Notes: a model not told the origin generated them from the sequence alone. A DNA stretch of 64,000 nt from Paraspadella gotoi (GCA_051294375.1 CM119264.1:28416709-28480708); one strand, 5' to 3'; positions 23,561 to 35,774 are shown, numbered from the stretch's first letter. Numbers and translations are program-made.

Positions 23561-24171
23561 TCTTCTCAGTGTATTTCGTTAAATATTTGTGCTTATGGGA
23601 TGCAATAAAAAAATTACGACGGTTTTCTTTTTTTTTTCCCCACATTTTGTTTACTACTTTTTTACGTATCGTTGTTATTTTAAATTTTAATACATACCAA
23701 CCGCGCGTTTCGAGATTACTTAAAAGATTTATTTCTTCACTGAACTCAACTGGCAAAAAATGTCTAACCTGGCCAAAGGCTTACACGCAATGCTGACAGT
23801 GAGAGTGATGCAGCACTATCATTACAACATGAAGTATAATAATAAAAATGAAAAAGAAACGCGAAAATTAATTGGATGATACACGATTACACGTCATACG
23901 GATACGATTATGATAAAGAGGAATGTCTAGGAAAATAGGACGAAAATTTTTTTTTCATTATGTACCAGTAACGGTGAGAAATCCATCAACAGTCTCATTT
24001 CAGGGAGGTCAGTAATATTTTATCCCTACAAACGAAACGTTAAAAAAGGGGTCACAATCACTTTAGTCTAGGTTTGATTAAAACGAAATTAAAAAAAAAA
24101 AATTAAACTTTTAACATTCATTCCTCGACTCATGCTGTGGGTGTTTTGGTTTATGTGTTATATTTTAAAAC

Positions 24172-24668
24172 CTACCATTTGCGAAACTTGGCCGCCAATC
24201 GCGCCCCTTGCACATTTATGAGTTTCTAGTGTTTGTGTGACTACCTGTGGCTCGGTTGAACTTCTACCGATAAAGTGGATCTTCTCTAGGATGTAATAGG
24301 GCCTGCATTTGTGGTGGGAGCTCCAACAGGTATTGATTCGAAGAATTGATCGATAGTGTATTGTGAATAGATGAGACGGTGCCTGGTAGGAACGCTAACG
24401 GTGATGGACTGACCAGATGGCAATGCGTTGTTTCCATTCATATCTTATGTAAGTTTTAAAATAAAGCGAAAAGTTCGAAAAGTGAAAACCGCTTTTGTCC
24501 CGGCGAACTGTTTTGGTTTTGTAGGAGAGTCTCGATCTGAACTTACAGTGTTCCACAGCTGCGTTGCCTCCTGTCGCTGTTCCGTTGTTCTTGTAATTAA
24601 GAACTCGCATGTCCATCCAATATTCCTCGCCGGCTTATCGGCAAGCAGCATTAAGATAAGTTTCATCA
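24172..24668 (-). pseudogene. Copy B of the unidentified coding fragment, frameshifted
   Basis: Same two exons as at 16957-17451, broken by single-base indels. Likely sequence error and not true decay. Confidence 0.5.
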
Positions 24669-25042
24669 TTTATTTACATTTTTTATTTACTTTTTTTTTT
24701 GCATTTCTCACTTTTCGAAATTTCTAAGTAGGTATTGAAAATTTTGTCTCCTATGAGTCAAAGAAGTGATACATAGAACTTTTGAATAAGTGACACTTTG
24801 TAAGAAAAAAGTCTGTATTTTTTAACAGAGTAACGGTAACAATCATTTTAAATTCGACATCAAAAGAATTAATTATTTTGTTAAAAATACAAAATGTATT
24901 ATCATCGCCCGCAATTAGACCACAAGAATTGATTAATCTTTGTAGGTAAGACACATAATCAAAACAAGAGTCTGATTAATAGTCATCAAATGCAAAACCA
25001 CAGAATTAATAATTGATCTTTGCATCCCCTTTCATGACTCTC

Positions 25043-25940
25043 TCGTATTGAATTAATTATCCAACGGCAATAATTGAATTTAATAATTGTATGAATTAAT
25101 AATCCAATGGGAATAATTAATAATCATACTCGTATCCCTATCTTGACTCTTGTATTGAATTAATAATCCAATGGGAATAATTAATAATCATCTTCGTATA
25201 CCTTATCTTGACTCTCGTATTGAAACAATAATCCAACGGGAATAATTAATAATCATCCTCATATTCCCTATCTTGACTCTTGTATTGAATAATAATCCAA
25301 CAGGAATAATTAATAATCATCTTCGTATCCCTTATCTTGACTCTCGTATTGAATTAATAATCCAACAGGAATTATTAATAATCATCTTCGTATCCCCTAT
25401 CTTGACCTTGTATTGAATTAATAATCCAAACGGGAATAATTAATAATCATCCTCGTATCCCCTATCTTGACTCTTGTATTGAATTAATAATCCAACGGGA
25501 ATAATTAATAATCATCCTCGTATCCCCTGTCTTGACTCTTGTATTGAATAATAATTCCAACGGGAATAATTAATAATCATCTTCGTATCCCCTATCTTGA
25601 CTCTTGTATTGAATTAATAATCCAACAGGAATAATTAATAATGATCCTCGTATCCCCTATCTTGACTCTTGTATTGAATTAATAATCCAACAGGAATAAT
25701 TAATAATCATCCTCGTATCCCCTATCTTGACTCTTGTATTGAATTAATAATCCAACGGAATAATTAATAATCATCTTCGTATCCCCTGTCTTGACTCTCG
25801 TATTAATTAATATATCCAACAGGAATAATTAATAATCATCTTCGTATCCCCTGTCTTGACTCTCGTATTGAATTAATAATCCAACAGGAATAATTAATAA
25901 TCATCTTCGTATCCCCTATCTTGACTCTCGTATTGATCTT
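25043..25940 (-). repeat. 65-bp minisatellite, copy B
   Basis: About 13 units of the same repeat as at 17826-18535, with scattered indels. Confidence 0.9.
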
Positions 25941-26269
25941 CTTGATATAGTTCTCGTATTGACGTCGACTTTCCTCTTCCTCCAATTGGCGCTGTCGTAT
26001 TCGTATCGATCCTCGTCGCCGTCGCCGCAATGTGTCTTGATCGTAGTCGTCGTCGAAGTAATTCCCTTAAACCGAAATAATAGGTCCGGCGTTGTTAATT
26101 TAATTTATAAGAATTCCGAGACAAAAAATTGGATTTGTAATGTATACGCGTGATCCTTCGCATCATTAATCGTTTAGAAATGGTAAGTTTATTTTTTATT
26201 GTTTTATTATTCTAATGTCCTTGAATATGGGATTATTGGATTATACAAGGACATTAAAATACTCTCTCT

Positions 26270-26342
<73 letters not shown>

Positions 26343-26556
26343 CCTCTCACCTCCTCGCTGACTGGACTCCGACCACCGCTCATCCTCTATTTCGTCTCGA
26401 TCGTCGAAATCAAACGGATTGTCGCGATCGTCTTCGAAGAGTCGGCTTCGTCGTAGCCAAGTTCGTCGTCGCGATTCGTCGTCGCCATCTCCTTCTTCGC
26501 GCCGCCTTCTCGCCGTTCTCCGTCTTCGTCGTCATCGTCGTCGCCATCGTCGTCCT
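25894..26556 (-). pseudogene. Copy B of the acidic-protein gene, frameshifted
   Basis: Both exons are recognisable (about 26556-26348 and 26066-25894), with small deletions within the Asp/Glu codons. Confidence 0.5.
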
Positions 26557-27772
26557 TCGAAAGTGAAGGCGAAATTAGGGGGTTTTAAAATTTGTTTTAT
26601 GTTGCTTAGCGACATAAAACAGCATAGTCTATAGACTCGGACTCGGGTCGTAAGCGAAAAGGAGGATGCGAAGTCAAATTAAGGATTTATTATTATATAA
26701 CTTGTTTCTTCAGTCGGATACTGGGTCTTGTTCTATGAGTAAAAAGGGAAGTGACGCCAAAGATTCCTGAATTGATCGCGATGATTGTTTAATTAGGCGA
26801 CGATAATCAGTTCAAAATGACAGGGGACAATAAGATCTTGCAGTTCGAGAAATGTAAAAATCCTGAAGACAATTGTTGGAGTGACAAAAAACGCTACATT
26901 TATATTCATCAAAAACATTTTGAGGAAAAACTTGATAAAAAACCATGTGGTCCACGTCACAAATTATATTGCTGAATAATTTATTACTTTGGTAAGTGTT
27001 TGTAATAGGTAAAAAAATATTGTTCATTGTTCTTAGAAATGGTAGATTTATAATATAATTATATATATCTAGCATTTGAAAACTATAGACTAAAAGAAAA
27101 GTGTCTGTAAAAATTCATCATTCTACTTTAGCATTACTAAAATTAGTAAAAAATCAATTTGCAGTGAATAAATGTGCATTGGGCAATTTAAAAGTAGGAA
27201 AAAGTGTGGGTAATTCAAAAATTTATAATACGACTCTAAAGTATCCCTTCGTTATTGATATTTCAATATTTATTTATTTATAGATACTAGATAGGAGTCG
27301 CTAATCTTTTTTAAAAACTCTTAATTTTTAAGACCAGATTCAGATTGCTTTTAAAAAATTGACCAAAAAACCATTAAAGTTTAATATTTTGATGATAAGT
27401 GTCGCGAGTCAAAATTAGGAAATAATGTAAAAAAATTATTATTGTCATCATCTTTCGATTATTTGGTCTGTTTTTTTTTTATTTCTCTGAGAGAATATAA
27501 ATTTTTTAAAGTTTTTAAAAGTGTAAAAAAAATTCGATTCAACTTTTTATGCTCTATTAGGATCTATATTAAAATTTAAGTATAAATATATTTTCATAAA
27601 TAGTAATATAACAATATTAAATAAAGCTTGTATCTTCAGAAAAAAAAACCTTTTTTTTCATAATTTAGTATGCTTATGATAAATTATTTTATTTATGTAC
27701 AGTTTACACATTAGCATTTAAATTCGTTCGGCTATGTAAAAATTTTACACTTCTAAACTGATAACAATAATC

Positions 27773-30122
27773 CCTAAAAAAATTAAAAAGGATAATTATT
27801 GGTAAATAATATAAACAAAAATAAAGAATACCGAAGTTTTTGTAAGGTTCATTTTTTATTATTGCAAGAGCTTTGTCAAGATAGAATTTGATATTTCTAC
27901 GTGTGCGCATTGCCTGTTTCATCATATTAAAGTAGATCATGTATGGTGGTTCCCATGGAAACCTGGCATTTAGAGACCAATCGTAAGCTCCTGCAATGTA
28001 TAGCGGGTCTTCGATTGCAAGGTACTCTTTAGCTAATTTCATCATGGTCAGCTTTTCTTCTTTTTATTATTTGAACGATGAGAAAGGTCAGAAAAAGCAA
28101 AAAAAATACGCTTGTCAACGTGAACTTTACGCGTGGATTCTGCCAGAGGGAGACAAAAACAATGTCAAAATAAAAGCGATCCACGTCAACTAGAGGCGCT
28201 GATGAAATCAATAACAGAAAAAGATTCGATTTCGCTCCTCGTGAAAAGATCATGGATTTGATTCAAGCAATATTCTTTTGGCAGATCTTGACCACCGCAT
28301 AGAGTACGGACTTTCTCTAAAATCTGGCTGGTTACCATTGTTCACTGTCGACACCAATGGACCGGCAAAGATTCCACAAGCGATTCCACCCAATAACCAG
28401 AGAAGCCTCTTTCCTCTCGGATGAAGCGCTTTCCACGCTCGACGACCGAATCCTTCGATGAACGACATGATAAAGACATACGACATCATGCATTTTGGAA
28501 ATGGGTCCATATCTCGAAGCTTCGATACAGAGTTTCTCTGGAGGCGAACATGATTGGTTATCCAAATTAGCGAAACATGACACTGTTCTGCATCGAAAAA
28601 AATCTATTGGTCTCATTGATGATTCGTGAAGGAGGATAGTTAGGAGGTTGAGACCCACATGGATAAAGAAAATGAGGTCCCCATGATAGTCATCACATTT
28701 TTGACCATTGATTTTTGGATAAAATGTAATGTGGCATATAGAAAATGCCCAAAGCAACATCAATCGTTAAGTATATAGAATTAATCTGGGGTGTGGATCG
28801 AAAAAACGGGAATCCCAAGAATTATAATTTTTCTTTGATTTTTATTTTCCATAGATTTCAATCGGGAATAGTTATGTTTATGGATCCGCACGATTAACAA
28901 AACCTGTTAAATTTGTATGGATCCATCTATCGTGTACAGATACCTTCTGAAATAAAAAACGTTCATATCCACCTTGGTCCTTGAAAGGGAACCAAGTAAT
29001 AAGCTAATCTCGGTATTAGATGATTTTCCACTTCGTTGCCTCTAATTCTGAAATATGGTAATGTGAAACTCTTTTTGTTGTCAAGAAAATAGAAATGAAG
29101 CTAAGAAAATCGACCAAGATATCATAAAAAGAAATGTGTAAATGATGACTGTTGTCTTTGGCCGATATCAGTTCCAAACACCAAGCTGACAGCATATTCT
29201 TTAAGTTCTAGCAGTGTGAAATCCTAAAAAAAACCGTTGGAGTGAGGAGAGCCAACCCAAATCGGAGACGTCATTGCCCAAACAAAAATAAGATAGATGC
29301 CAACGTGGCCCCAACAACTCCCTGGATCACTCCGGCCACTCCGGCAGTCGACAAAAGGCTTCTCGCGGGATTAGCGGCGAAGAACAGACTGATAGTGGAT
29401 AAGATGGAATGACCCAACTGTTTCAAACTCATTAATTTCCCAACCGCAGACTCTGAGTTGAGGTTCGTCCTGTTTTCATCTAAATTTAATGAGAAAACCC
29501 ATAAAAGTTTTATTTTTGACTTAAACGTATATAAATAGGAACATACCTTGAGCTTGTTATATTACAGGTTGACATTTGCAGCGTTCCTGGCTCATAGTCC
29601 AAGTTTTATTTTCGTGAATTTCATATAGATGGTCATGAATACTTGCACAACGCATGCATTGCTTGGTTGGTGCCGCCTGTGAACTCTAACATGATGGCCG
29701 CTGCTTGAAGCATGACTTGCGGAAATGATTCTAGCCAAAAATTAAAGATTTCAAAGAATTTAAAGCGCGAGATTTAACTATCTAAGTGAATCGCTCGTTG
29801 CGGGACTGAGAAAATCGAGATACTCGTCTATCATGAAAAATACGTGGACCACGCCAACGATTGATGCAATCGCAGTCATCAAACTCATCCAAATGTTGCC
29901 AAGGAATCGCTTGTATAGCCGCGCATTGCTCATCAGAATGCGCACGATCCAATAAAAAGTAACTATGTTGGGTAGCTATGACAACGACCTTGCAAAGCCA
30001 AGATAACGCTCTGCGTAAAAAGTCTCTAGGCAAAATTGAATGACTGTTCGGGATCAGTGAAAACATGCAGCAACGTTCAAAGCAACGATGACTGACAGCG
30101 GAAAATGTTTCAGTTTATCCAT
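27773..30122 (-). pseudogene. Copy B of the XK-like gene, frameshifted
   Basis: Aligns along its whole length with the intact gene but is split into at least five frames, including loss of one base in the A-run at the stop codon. Substitutions are few. Probably uncorrected sequence and not an independent pseudogene. Confidence 0.7.
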
Positions 30123-30798
30123 TTTGGTGGTGAAGTTTTATGAAATGCAAAAGAGAGAAAAGAGGAGACAGAGAGCGAGAGATTGAAAGAGGAGCGAGGT
30201 TTAATAGCAACACGTCACCTTAACACTAACCAGTCGTAAATATTTCCCATCCAATATAACTTTTTAAAAATTTAAAAATTAGCTATTCAATAAAAATATT
30301 TAAAAAGAAACTAGAGCACATTATTTAGTAACGTGGCGTTACTGTCTCGTGCTGATTTTGTCCCTTTAAAATTGTTTCTGAGCAAATTAATTGATTATTA
30401 CTTTTGGTAATATGTGCGATATACACTACTGGACATTACTGTGTCTGACCATAACCTGACCATCAACAAAAAAAGCTAACTAGATCAAAAATAGTAAAAA
30501 GATGTAGCAATATAGCTCGAACGCTTACAAAATTTTAGACCATTGCTTTATAATGCAAAAAAAATATTAATATTATTAAACAAAATTTTAACGATAACTT
30601 AATAGTTAACCGAGACAAGATGAATATTTTTTACCCATCATTTCTTCAATTTATATGTATCATATGTTTGTAATTAGTCAATTAATCTAAATAACAATAT
30701 GACAAATTCATTTTCAATTTTTTTTATGAATGGAAGTTTTTTACTGCTTACTCCCCTTGTGTTTAATTATCTAATATTTTTGAAGTATTTCAAAAACC

Positions 30799-30860
30799 TT
30801 ATGAAATTGGTACAACCAATATAAAAAAATTATCCATTCATTTAATAAATAAGCTATCTA
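30799..30860 (-). repeat. R1 core copy inside the insertion
   Basis: ATGAAATTGGTACAACCAAT then ATCCATTCATTTAATAAATA and AGCTATCT, the minus-strand R1 core. Confidence 0.65.
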
Positions 30861-30977
30861 TTATATAATTACTATATTTTTCACTTTTTTTTTCAATTCT
30901 TCAAATAAAAACAACATCTAAAAACATTTTAAATTAATAAAAAAAATTGATTGAATGATTTGGAAAAAAATTTTTGA

Positions 30978-31118
30978 AATTGAGAATAATGGATTTCGAG
31001 TTAGGAAAAAATTTTGCAATTCAGAAAAATCAGCCTCTAGCCTTTCGATTTTTCTAAAGGCTGATTTTTTTATTTTTTTGATATTTGATTTTCTATGCAA
31101 AACCATTATTCTCAATGA
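30978..31118. repeat. Inverted repeat (hairpin-forming)
   Basis: ATTGAGAATAATGG at the left pairs with CCATTATTCTCAAT at the right; inside, AAAAATCAGCCT pairs with AGGCTGATTTTT. A foldback within the insertion. Confidence 0.6.
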
Positions 31119-32691
31119 GCATAGGTCGGAGGAAATTTTTTTCCAACAATTTGAAAAAATTGCAGCTTTTTAATGAGGCTTTTTTTGGGAAATAAATAAA
31201 TCAATTATTATTCGATGGTATATCTGAAAGTGATATGTCTCTAAAGACAAAAAAATTTTTCTTCAAGTTTTATTTTAAAATTTAAGTATTGTATCAATAG
31301 AAATAAGTGAGATACTCCGCTTTGCCAAAATTTTTATTTAACAAAGATTTGGTACTGCGTAGTTTGAAAAAAGTTATTTTATTAAATAACCTTTGAAAGA
31401 AAAAGAGCTAACAAGATGGGTGTGGTATCAAATTAAAGCCTTAATCATGGACACCTTTCTAAAAAAGTTTTATTAAATTAAATCCATAAATCTTTACACA
31501 GCTTTTGTTTAAATCAGAGTTAAAAGTATAACAGTTTTTTGCTTTAAAAATTTTAATGAAGGGCATATGAAATTTTTTTATTTTCTTTTGTAATTTGAAA
31601 AAGGAAAGACTGAATTACATTTTGATTATTATTAAATTTTTTTTATTCCATAAAACTGCTTATATTTTAAGTTAAAGTAAAAAAAAGCAAAAATTTATAT
31701 TATAGCTTGATAAAATGTCTTTTTAAATATCAAAATGATAAATACAAAATGTTTTCAGCTTGATATAAACAGTCTGGACATCTACTTCTTGTCTGTGAAA
31801 AAAAAATCGGCATTTTTTATTATCTTTAACTACAAACTAAAAGCTTGACACACTGCTTGTTTATCATAATAAATTTTAAAAAATTATATAGCTGGCAATA
31901 TATTTGACAAAGCAAGACATCATTGTGTTAAATTGATTGAAATTTTTCTTTAAATATAGCAAGGAATTAATTCTATTATTTATCATCCATTCAATTAAGA
32001 AAAATATTTCTCGTAATAGCCCATTAGAAAGGGTTCATTGACTAACTTAATGATCGAATTTTTAAGATATCTTTATTGCCCCCATTTCACAAGATATAAA
32101 AGGTTATGGTTATCATGTCAGTAAGTCCAGATTATCTGTACCCTTTATACAACCTGCATTCTGAATTTTCTTTTTTCCCTTTCAAATGTATTAAATAAAA
32201 AAAATTATTTGAGAGAACAATCGCGTGGAGGATGCCATTGGTAAGCCTTAGTTACCCACTTTCCGATCGAATTTTTAAATGAGGTTTTTTTCCATTTATT
32301 TGAGACATAACACTAACTATTGGTACTATTATTTTTTAAATTTTTTTTATTACAATTCTAGAATAAATATGAATAAGTAACTTTTTTTAAAAAATTTATC
32401 TTCTTTCACCCTATATTCGGTCATATCTAAAAAACAAAAAAGGATTTTGCATTGATATTTTGGATATCGACATATGAAACTATACGTTTCAAAAAATAAA
32501 AAGAAATATAATAATATTGAACAGGTGAATTTTTTTTATGCACGGAACAGTAACGTTACGCCATTTTTCATTGTTTCATATCTTTTAACAATCTATGAAA
32601 GTTATTAATATGGACATTGTGTTTGCTTTTTCAAATATTGTTTTGCGTTCTACGTTTTTGTATTGGCAAAGTTGTTAAAGCAAAAATTACG

Positions 32692-33219
32692 CCATATTAT
32701 GAAATTGGTAGAACCAATATGAAATTCTTCATTCATTTAATGAATAAGCTATCTTGCCCCAGAATTTGGACAGGCTTTGGCCTTCATCAAACTTTTTGAT
32801 GTTAAAATAATAATATATGTCGTGATAGTTAAACAGATATCCTGTCAATTATATGTACATTTTTTTTGGGACTTTACCAAGTTATCCAGTGTTGCTATAT
32901 TTTATCTGAGCACCAGCTATTTCAAATTATTAATCATACTCGGCAAGGCGAAAAGTTTGACCACTGATTGCGCCGATGGCCATCACGGTTTTCGCCAACT
33001 TTGATTAAAATTTCCGTCAAGAGAGAGAGAGAGTGATAGAGAGAAGAGTCAGTCTATCAGAGAGTCTGTGGCGACTGACCAGATGGGATCCGACATCTTC
33101 AGCTATGAAATTCAATGAATAAATTATTCTTTTATTAATAAAACCAAGCTATTTTGCCGCCCGATTTTGTCCACTAGTCAGGCTATGGTAACTTTAGTGG
33201 GTTCAGGCTCCATCCCTCT
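32692..33219 (-). repeat. R1-like copies at the end of copy B
   Basis: Counterpart of 23030-23563 after the insertion. No gene. Confidence 0.55.
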
Positions 33220-33510
33220 AAGTGAGAATAACGAAAGCTTGCAGGGACATGCTATGTCATTATCTTTTCAGAGTGATGTCGGCCTTAAACCACCAATGCT
33301 GTCCAAAAGTCAGGGGCAAGATANNNNNNNNNNNNNNNNNNNNNNNNNTCTTAGTGAGAATAACGAAAGCTTGCAGGGACATGCTCTGTCATTATCTTTT
33401 CAGAGTGATGTCGGCCTTAAACCACCAATGCCTGTCCAAAGTCAGGGCAAGATAGCTTATTTATTAAATGAATGGATAATATTTATATTGGTTGAAACAA
33501 TTTTATAGCA
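33220..33510 (+). repeat. R1 element repeated on both sides of a 25-N gap
   Basis: The sequence from AATAACGAAAGCTTGCAGGG through CAGGGGCAAGATA precedes the gap and is repeated at 33353-33455 after it, where it runs on into the R1 core. The contig ends therefore overlap. Confidence 0.8.
33324..33348. other. Assembly gap, 25 N
   Basis: Exactly 25 N, a placeholder length also used at three other gaps in this window. Both flanks carry the same sequence. Confidence 1.
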
Positions 33511-33581
33511 GGTCCCTGCAAGCTTTCGATCCATATTCACTTACAGTGAAGTTTATAAACTCTCAGAGGACCTGGCTTCGC

Positions 33582-33590
33582 TATAAATAG
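33582..33590 (+). promoter_or_regulatory. Candidate TATA box
   Basis: TATAAATAG, 172 bp upstream of an ATG in a strong translation-start context. Conserved in unit 2 (about 38432). Confidence 0.4.
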
Positions 33591-33761
33591 AATATCAGAG
33601 ATCGAAAGTATTCACCGTAAGAGACAATCAACGAATTTAAACTTTTAATTCTCTTTTATATTCGATATTTTGTTTTATATATATTGTTTATTGTATAATG
33701 TCCTCGACCAAAAAAAAAACCTTGTCAGGCGAGGGATCGCGTCTAATTGTTCGTCGCCAAG

Positions 33762-33954
33762 ATGGCGGCCTCCAGAAGTCCCAGTCCCTCTTCCTCTCCT
33801 CCTCCTTCGTCGTCGTCGTCATCGTCGTCGCCGCCGTCGTCCGTCGCCCGCTTCATCGTCGTCATCGTCGTCGTCCTCCCCGTTTTGTTCGTCTTCGTCG
33901 TCGTCGTCGTCTGGCCGAAAAAAAAGAAGAATTGATCTGACAATACAAACGATG
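33762..33954 (+). CDS. Candidate first coding exon, Ser/Pro-rich
   Basis: CCAAGATGGCGGCC is a strong Kozak context. The frame starts MAASRSPSPSSSPPP, continues as a poly-Ser run encoded by TCG repeats, then GRKKRRID and a GTAAAG donor after ATG. Unit 1 has an indel that shifts the poly-Ser frame; unit 2 (38611-38807) keeps it but differs in the following A-run. A possible later exon follows at 35224-35267 (TTTTAG acceptor, GTAAGT donor). No family is recognised and the downstream gene is not found. Confidence 0.35.
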
Positions 33955-34073
33955 GTAAAGTTTAAAAAATTCTCTTGGCCAATCTTTTCCGAAGCGCCCA
34001 ATTTCAGCTTAAACTTAGGAATAAAGTTTTTTTTGTTTTTTTGTTTTTTTGTTTTTTTTTAGATTTAAAGATT

Positions 34074-34210
34074 AGGTTATAGGTTCTGGCATTAGGAGTT
34101 TTTGATTAGGATTAGGATTAGGGTTAGGGTTAGGGATAAGATATTAGGTTAAGGATTAAGCTGAAGAATTAAAGATTGATTAGGTTAGAGAACAGGTTAG
34201 GGTTATGGAA
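34074..34210 (+). repeat. Degenerate telomere-like (TTAGGG) tract
   Basis: Many ATTAGG, TTAGGG and GGTTAGGG words, with a best stretch AGGGTTAGGGTTAGGG near 34118-34135. Conserved in unit 2 near 38925-39055. Confidence 0.6.
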
Positions 34211-34258
34211 AATGCTTCTAGACTGTATAAACATTGGAAAGATATTAAATTGAAAAAT

Positions 34259-34492
34259 TAAGGTTAAACAAAGTTTGATTTTATTTTGCAACGAATTTTA
34301 TTTTAAAACGAGCAGACATGTTTCGGCTCACAATACGAGCCTTCATCAGCGCACATGAGCGCTGTGAAGGCTCGTATTGTGAGCGAAACATGTCTGCTCT
34401 TTTAAAATAAAATTTGTTGCAAAATAAAATCAAACTTTGTTAACTCTCAAACAACGGAAAAAGAAAGATAATTACCATGAAAATAAGGTTAA
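34259..34492. mobile_element. Foldback element with hammerhead cores, flanked by a 10-bp direct repeat
   Basis: Positions 34266-34441 form an inverted repeat with arms of about 83-86 bp and a loop of about 6 bp (ACATGA). TAAGGTTAAA occurs at 34259-34268 and 34483-34492. Unit 2 has a single TAAGGTTAAA at the matching point (near 39110) and lacks the element, so this is a filled versus empty site. The arms carry hammerhead-ribozyme core motifs. Confidence 0.75.
34311..34353 (-). ncRNA. Hammerhead ribozyme core, type I-like, short stem III
   Basis: On the minus strand: CTGATGA, a stem-loop with GGCTC/GAGCC and loop GTATTGT, GAAAC, then ATGTC. This is the order and spacing of the hammerhead catalytic core with cleavage expected after GTC. 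Stem III is reduced to a self-complementary ACATGT, as in the minimal hammerheads known from Penelope-like retroelements. The mirrored copy on the plus strand (34359-34398) lacks one base in CTGATGA and one in stem II. Stem I is weak, so activity is unproven. Confidence 0.6.
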
Positions 34493-35671
34493 AATAAGTA
34501 AGCGAATTAGGAATAGAAATGCAGTACGTCGGAAAATAGTACCAGAATTCTCAAAACTAAAACCCCTTACCATTGTCAAAGTAAGAGAAAAACCTTTTTT
34601 TTTGTCGGGAAGTAATCAAACACTTCCAAAATTCAAAATATAAAAAACAAAAACAAAAAAAAAAAGCAGACGGGTTCGTTTTCATCCCGGGTGTTTTTAG
34701 ATTCAGCGCCTATGAGGTGTCACAACACTGGTCAAGCCAGGAGAGAAGTCTTGTTCGCGGTTGAAAATTGGGATTAGCGAAAAACAAAGGTAAAGAAAAT
34801 CAACGGAAAGGTTAAGCGTTAATCGTTCGTAGTACACAGCGGTTCGTTTTTAGTCACTGCGGTGGGGGACCCGGTGAACACAGTGAAATTTAAGTACAGA
34901 ATACACGGCATATCATTTGAACATTAATAGGCTCAGTCTCTAATTAAGACCATTATACGACATATAATTATATTCATTACTATCAATTGTTTTGAATATA
35001 TTCTTTTTATAAGTGCGCTGGGCACATCTACACCATTTTACACTTTAAAATGCTTAATAACATGAATCATCTAAATCTTATTAACTTTCACTGTTAATTC
35101 CTTCATTACAATTTATTTGGACCAAAACAACGTAAGTATATTTCAACATTTTATCTTTAACGGAACATATTCAATCTGTTTTAACTATCGTTTGTTTGGC
35201 TTCTCACTTAAATAATGTTTTAGATTGTGAAGCTCAACCTAACCTTCTCCCGATGACGGAGTTTAGGGTAAGTCTCGATCGGTTCCAGAGGAAGAATCGT
35301 TTGTCTGACACTTCGTCATCTTCCCCGTCGCCCGAGGCGGCCACGCCACTGAAAGCGCATCGATGGATGGGCGAGAGGGGAGGTAAGGGCCCAAGGGTTG
35401 GAAGGTAAGGTCATATTGCAGGGATTTTTAATGCTCTTTAGTTTTTATTCGTCGAATGTTAAAAAAAACATTTTCTCTATGTTTGATTCTTGTAAAAGTA
35501 GGATTTGTCTTTGAACGTTGTCGATTAGATTATGTGTAACACACTGCTAACTTTGAAGGTTAATAGAATCGCTATCTACTCTGAAGTATAAACGCAGCGC
35601 ATTGCAGTGAACCAAAACTCTCTCTCTCCTTCTCTTTCTCCCCCATGTTCTTCTGTTTTCTTATTTCTCAT
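34493..35671. other. Repeat-unit DNA with only a possible small exon
   Basis: AT-rich. A stretch at 35224-35405 has consistent acceptor and donor signals and Ser/Pro-rich codons, repeated less well at 39830-40000. Otherwise nothing. Confidence 0.35.

Positions 35672-35774
<103 letters not shown>

Larger units (their letters stand above)
16343..23563 (+). repeat. Tandem segment, copy A (7.2 kb)
   Basis: Nearly the whole span is repeated at 23564-33219 in the same order and orientation. The join is abrupt: the copy ends ...CCATCCCTCT and is followed at once by TCTCAGTGTATTTCG, which is its own start. Copy A keeps its reading frames intact. Confidence 0.9.
30333..32563. mobile_element. 2.2-kb non-coding insertion with inverted ends
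   Basis: Present in copy B only. The left end reads TGGCGTTACTGTCTCGTGC and the right end, complemented, TGGCGTAACGTTACTGTTCC followed by GTGC, so the termini are imperfect inverted repeats of about 20 bp. The inside is very AT-rich with no frame above about 72 codons. It carries an R1 copy (30799-30860) and an internal inverted repeat (30978-31118). This fits a non-autonomous DNA transposon. The edges are uncertain by about 15 bp and I cannot define a target-site duplication. Confidence 0.6.
23564..33219 (+). repeat. Tandem segment, copy B, with a 2.2-kb insertion
   Basis: Repeats copy A in full order, but with single-base insertions and deletions every few dozen bases and only rare substitutions. 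The 65-bp minisatellite has about three more units (25043-25940) and the (CT)n tract is longer. An insertion at 30333-32563 is absent from copy A. Indel-dominated divergence suggests an unpolished long-read copy of the same locus or the other haplotype. Confidence 0.85.
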
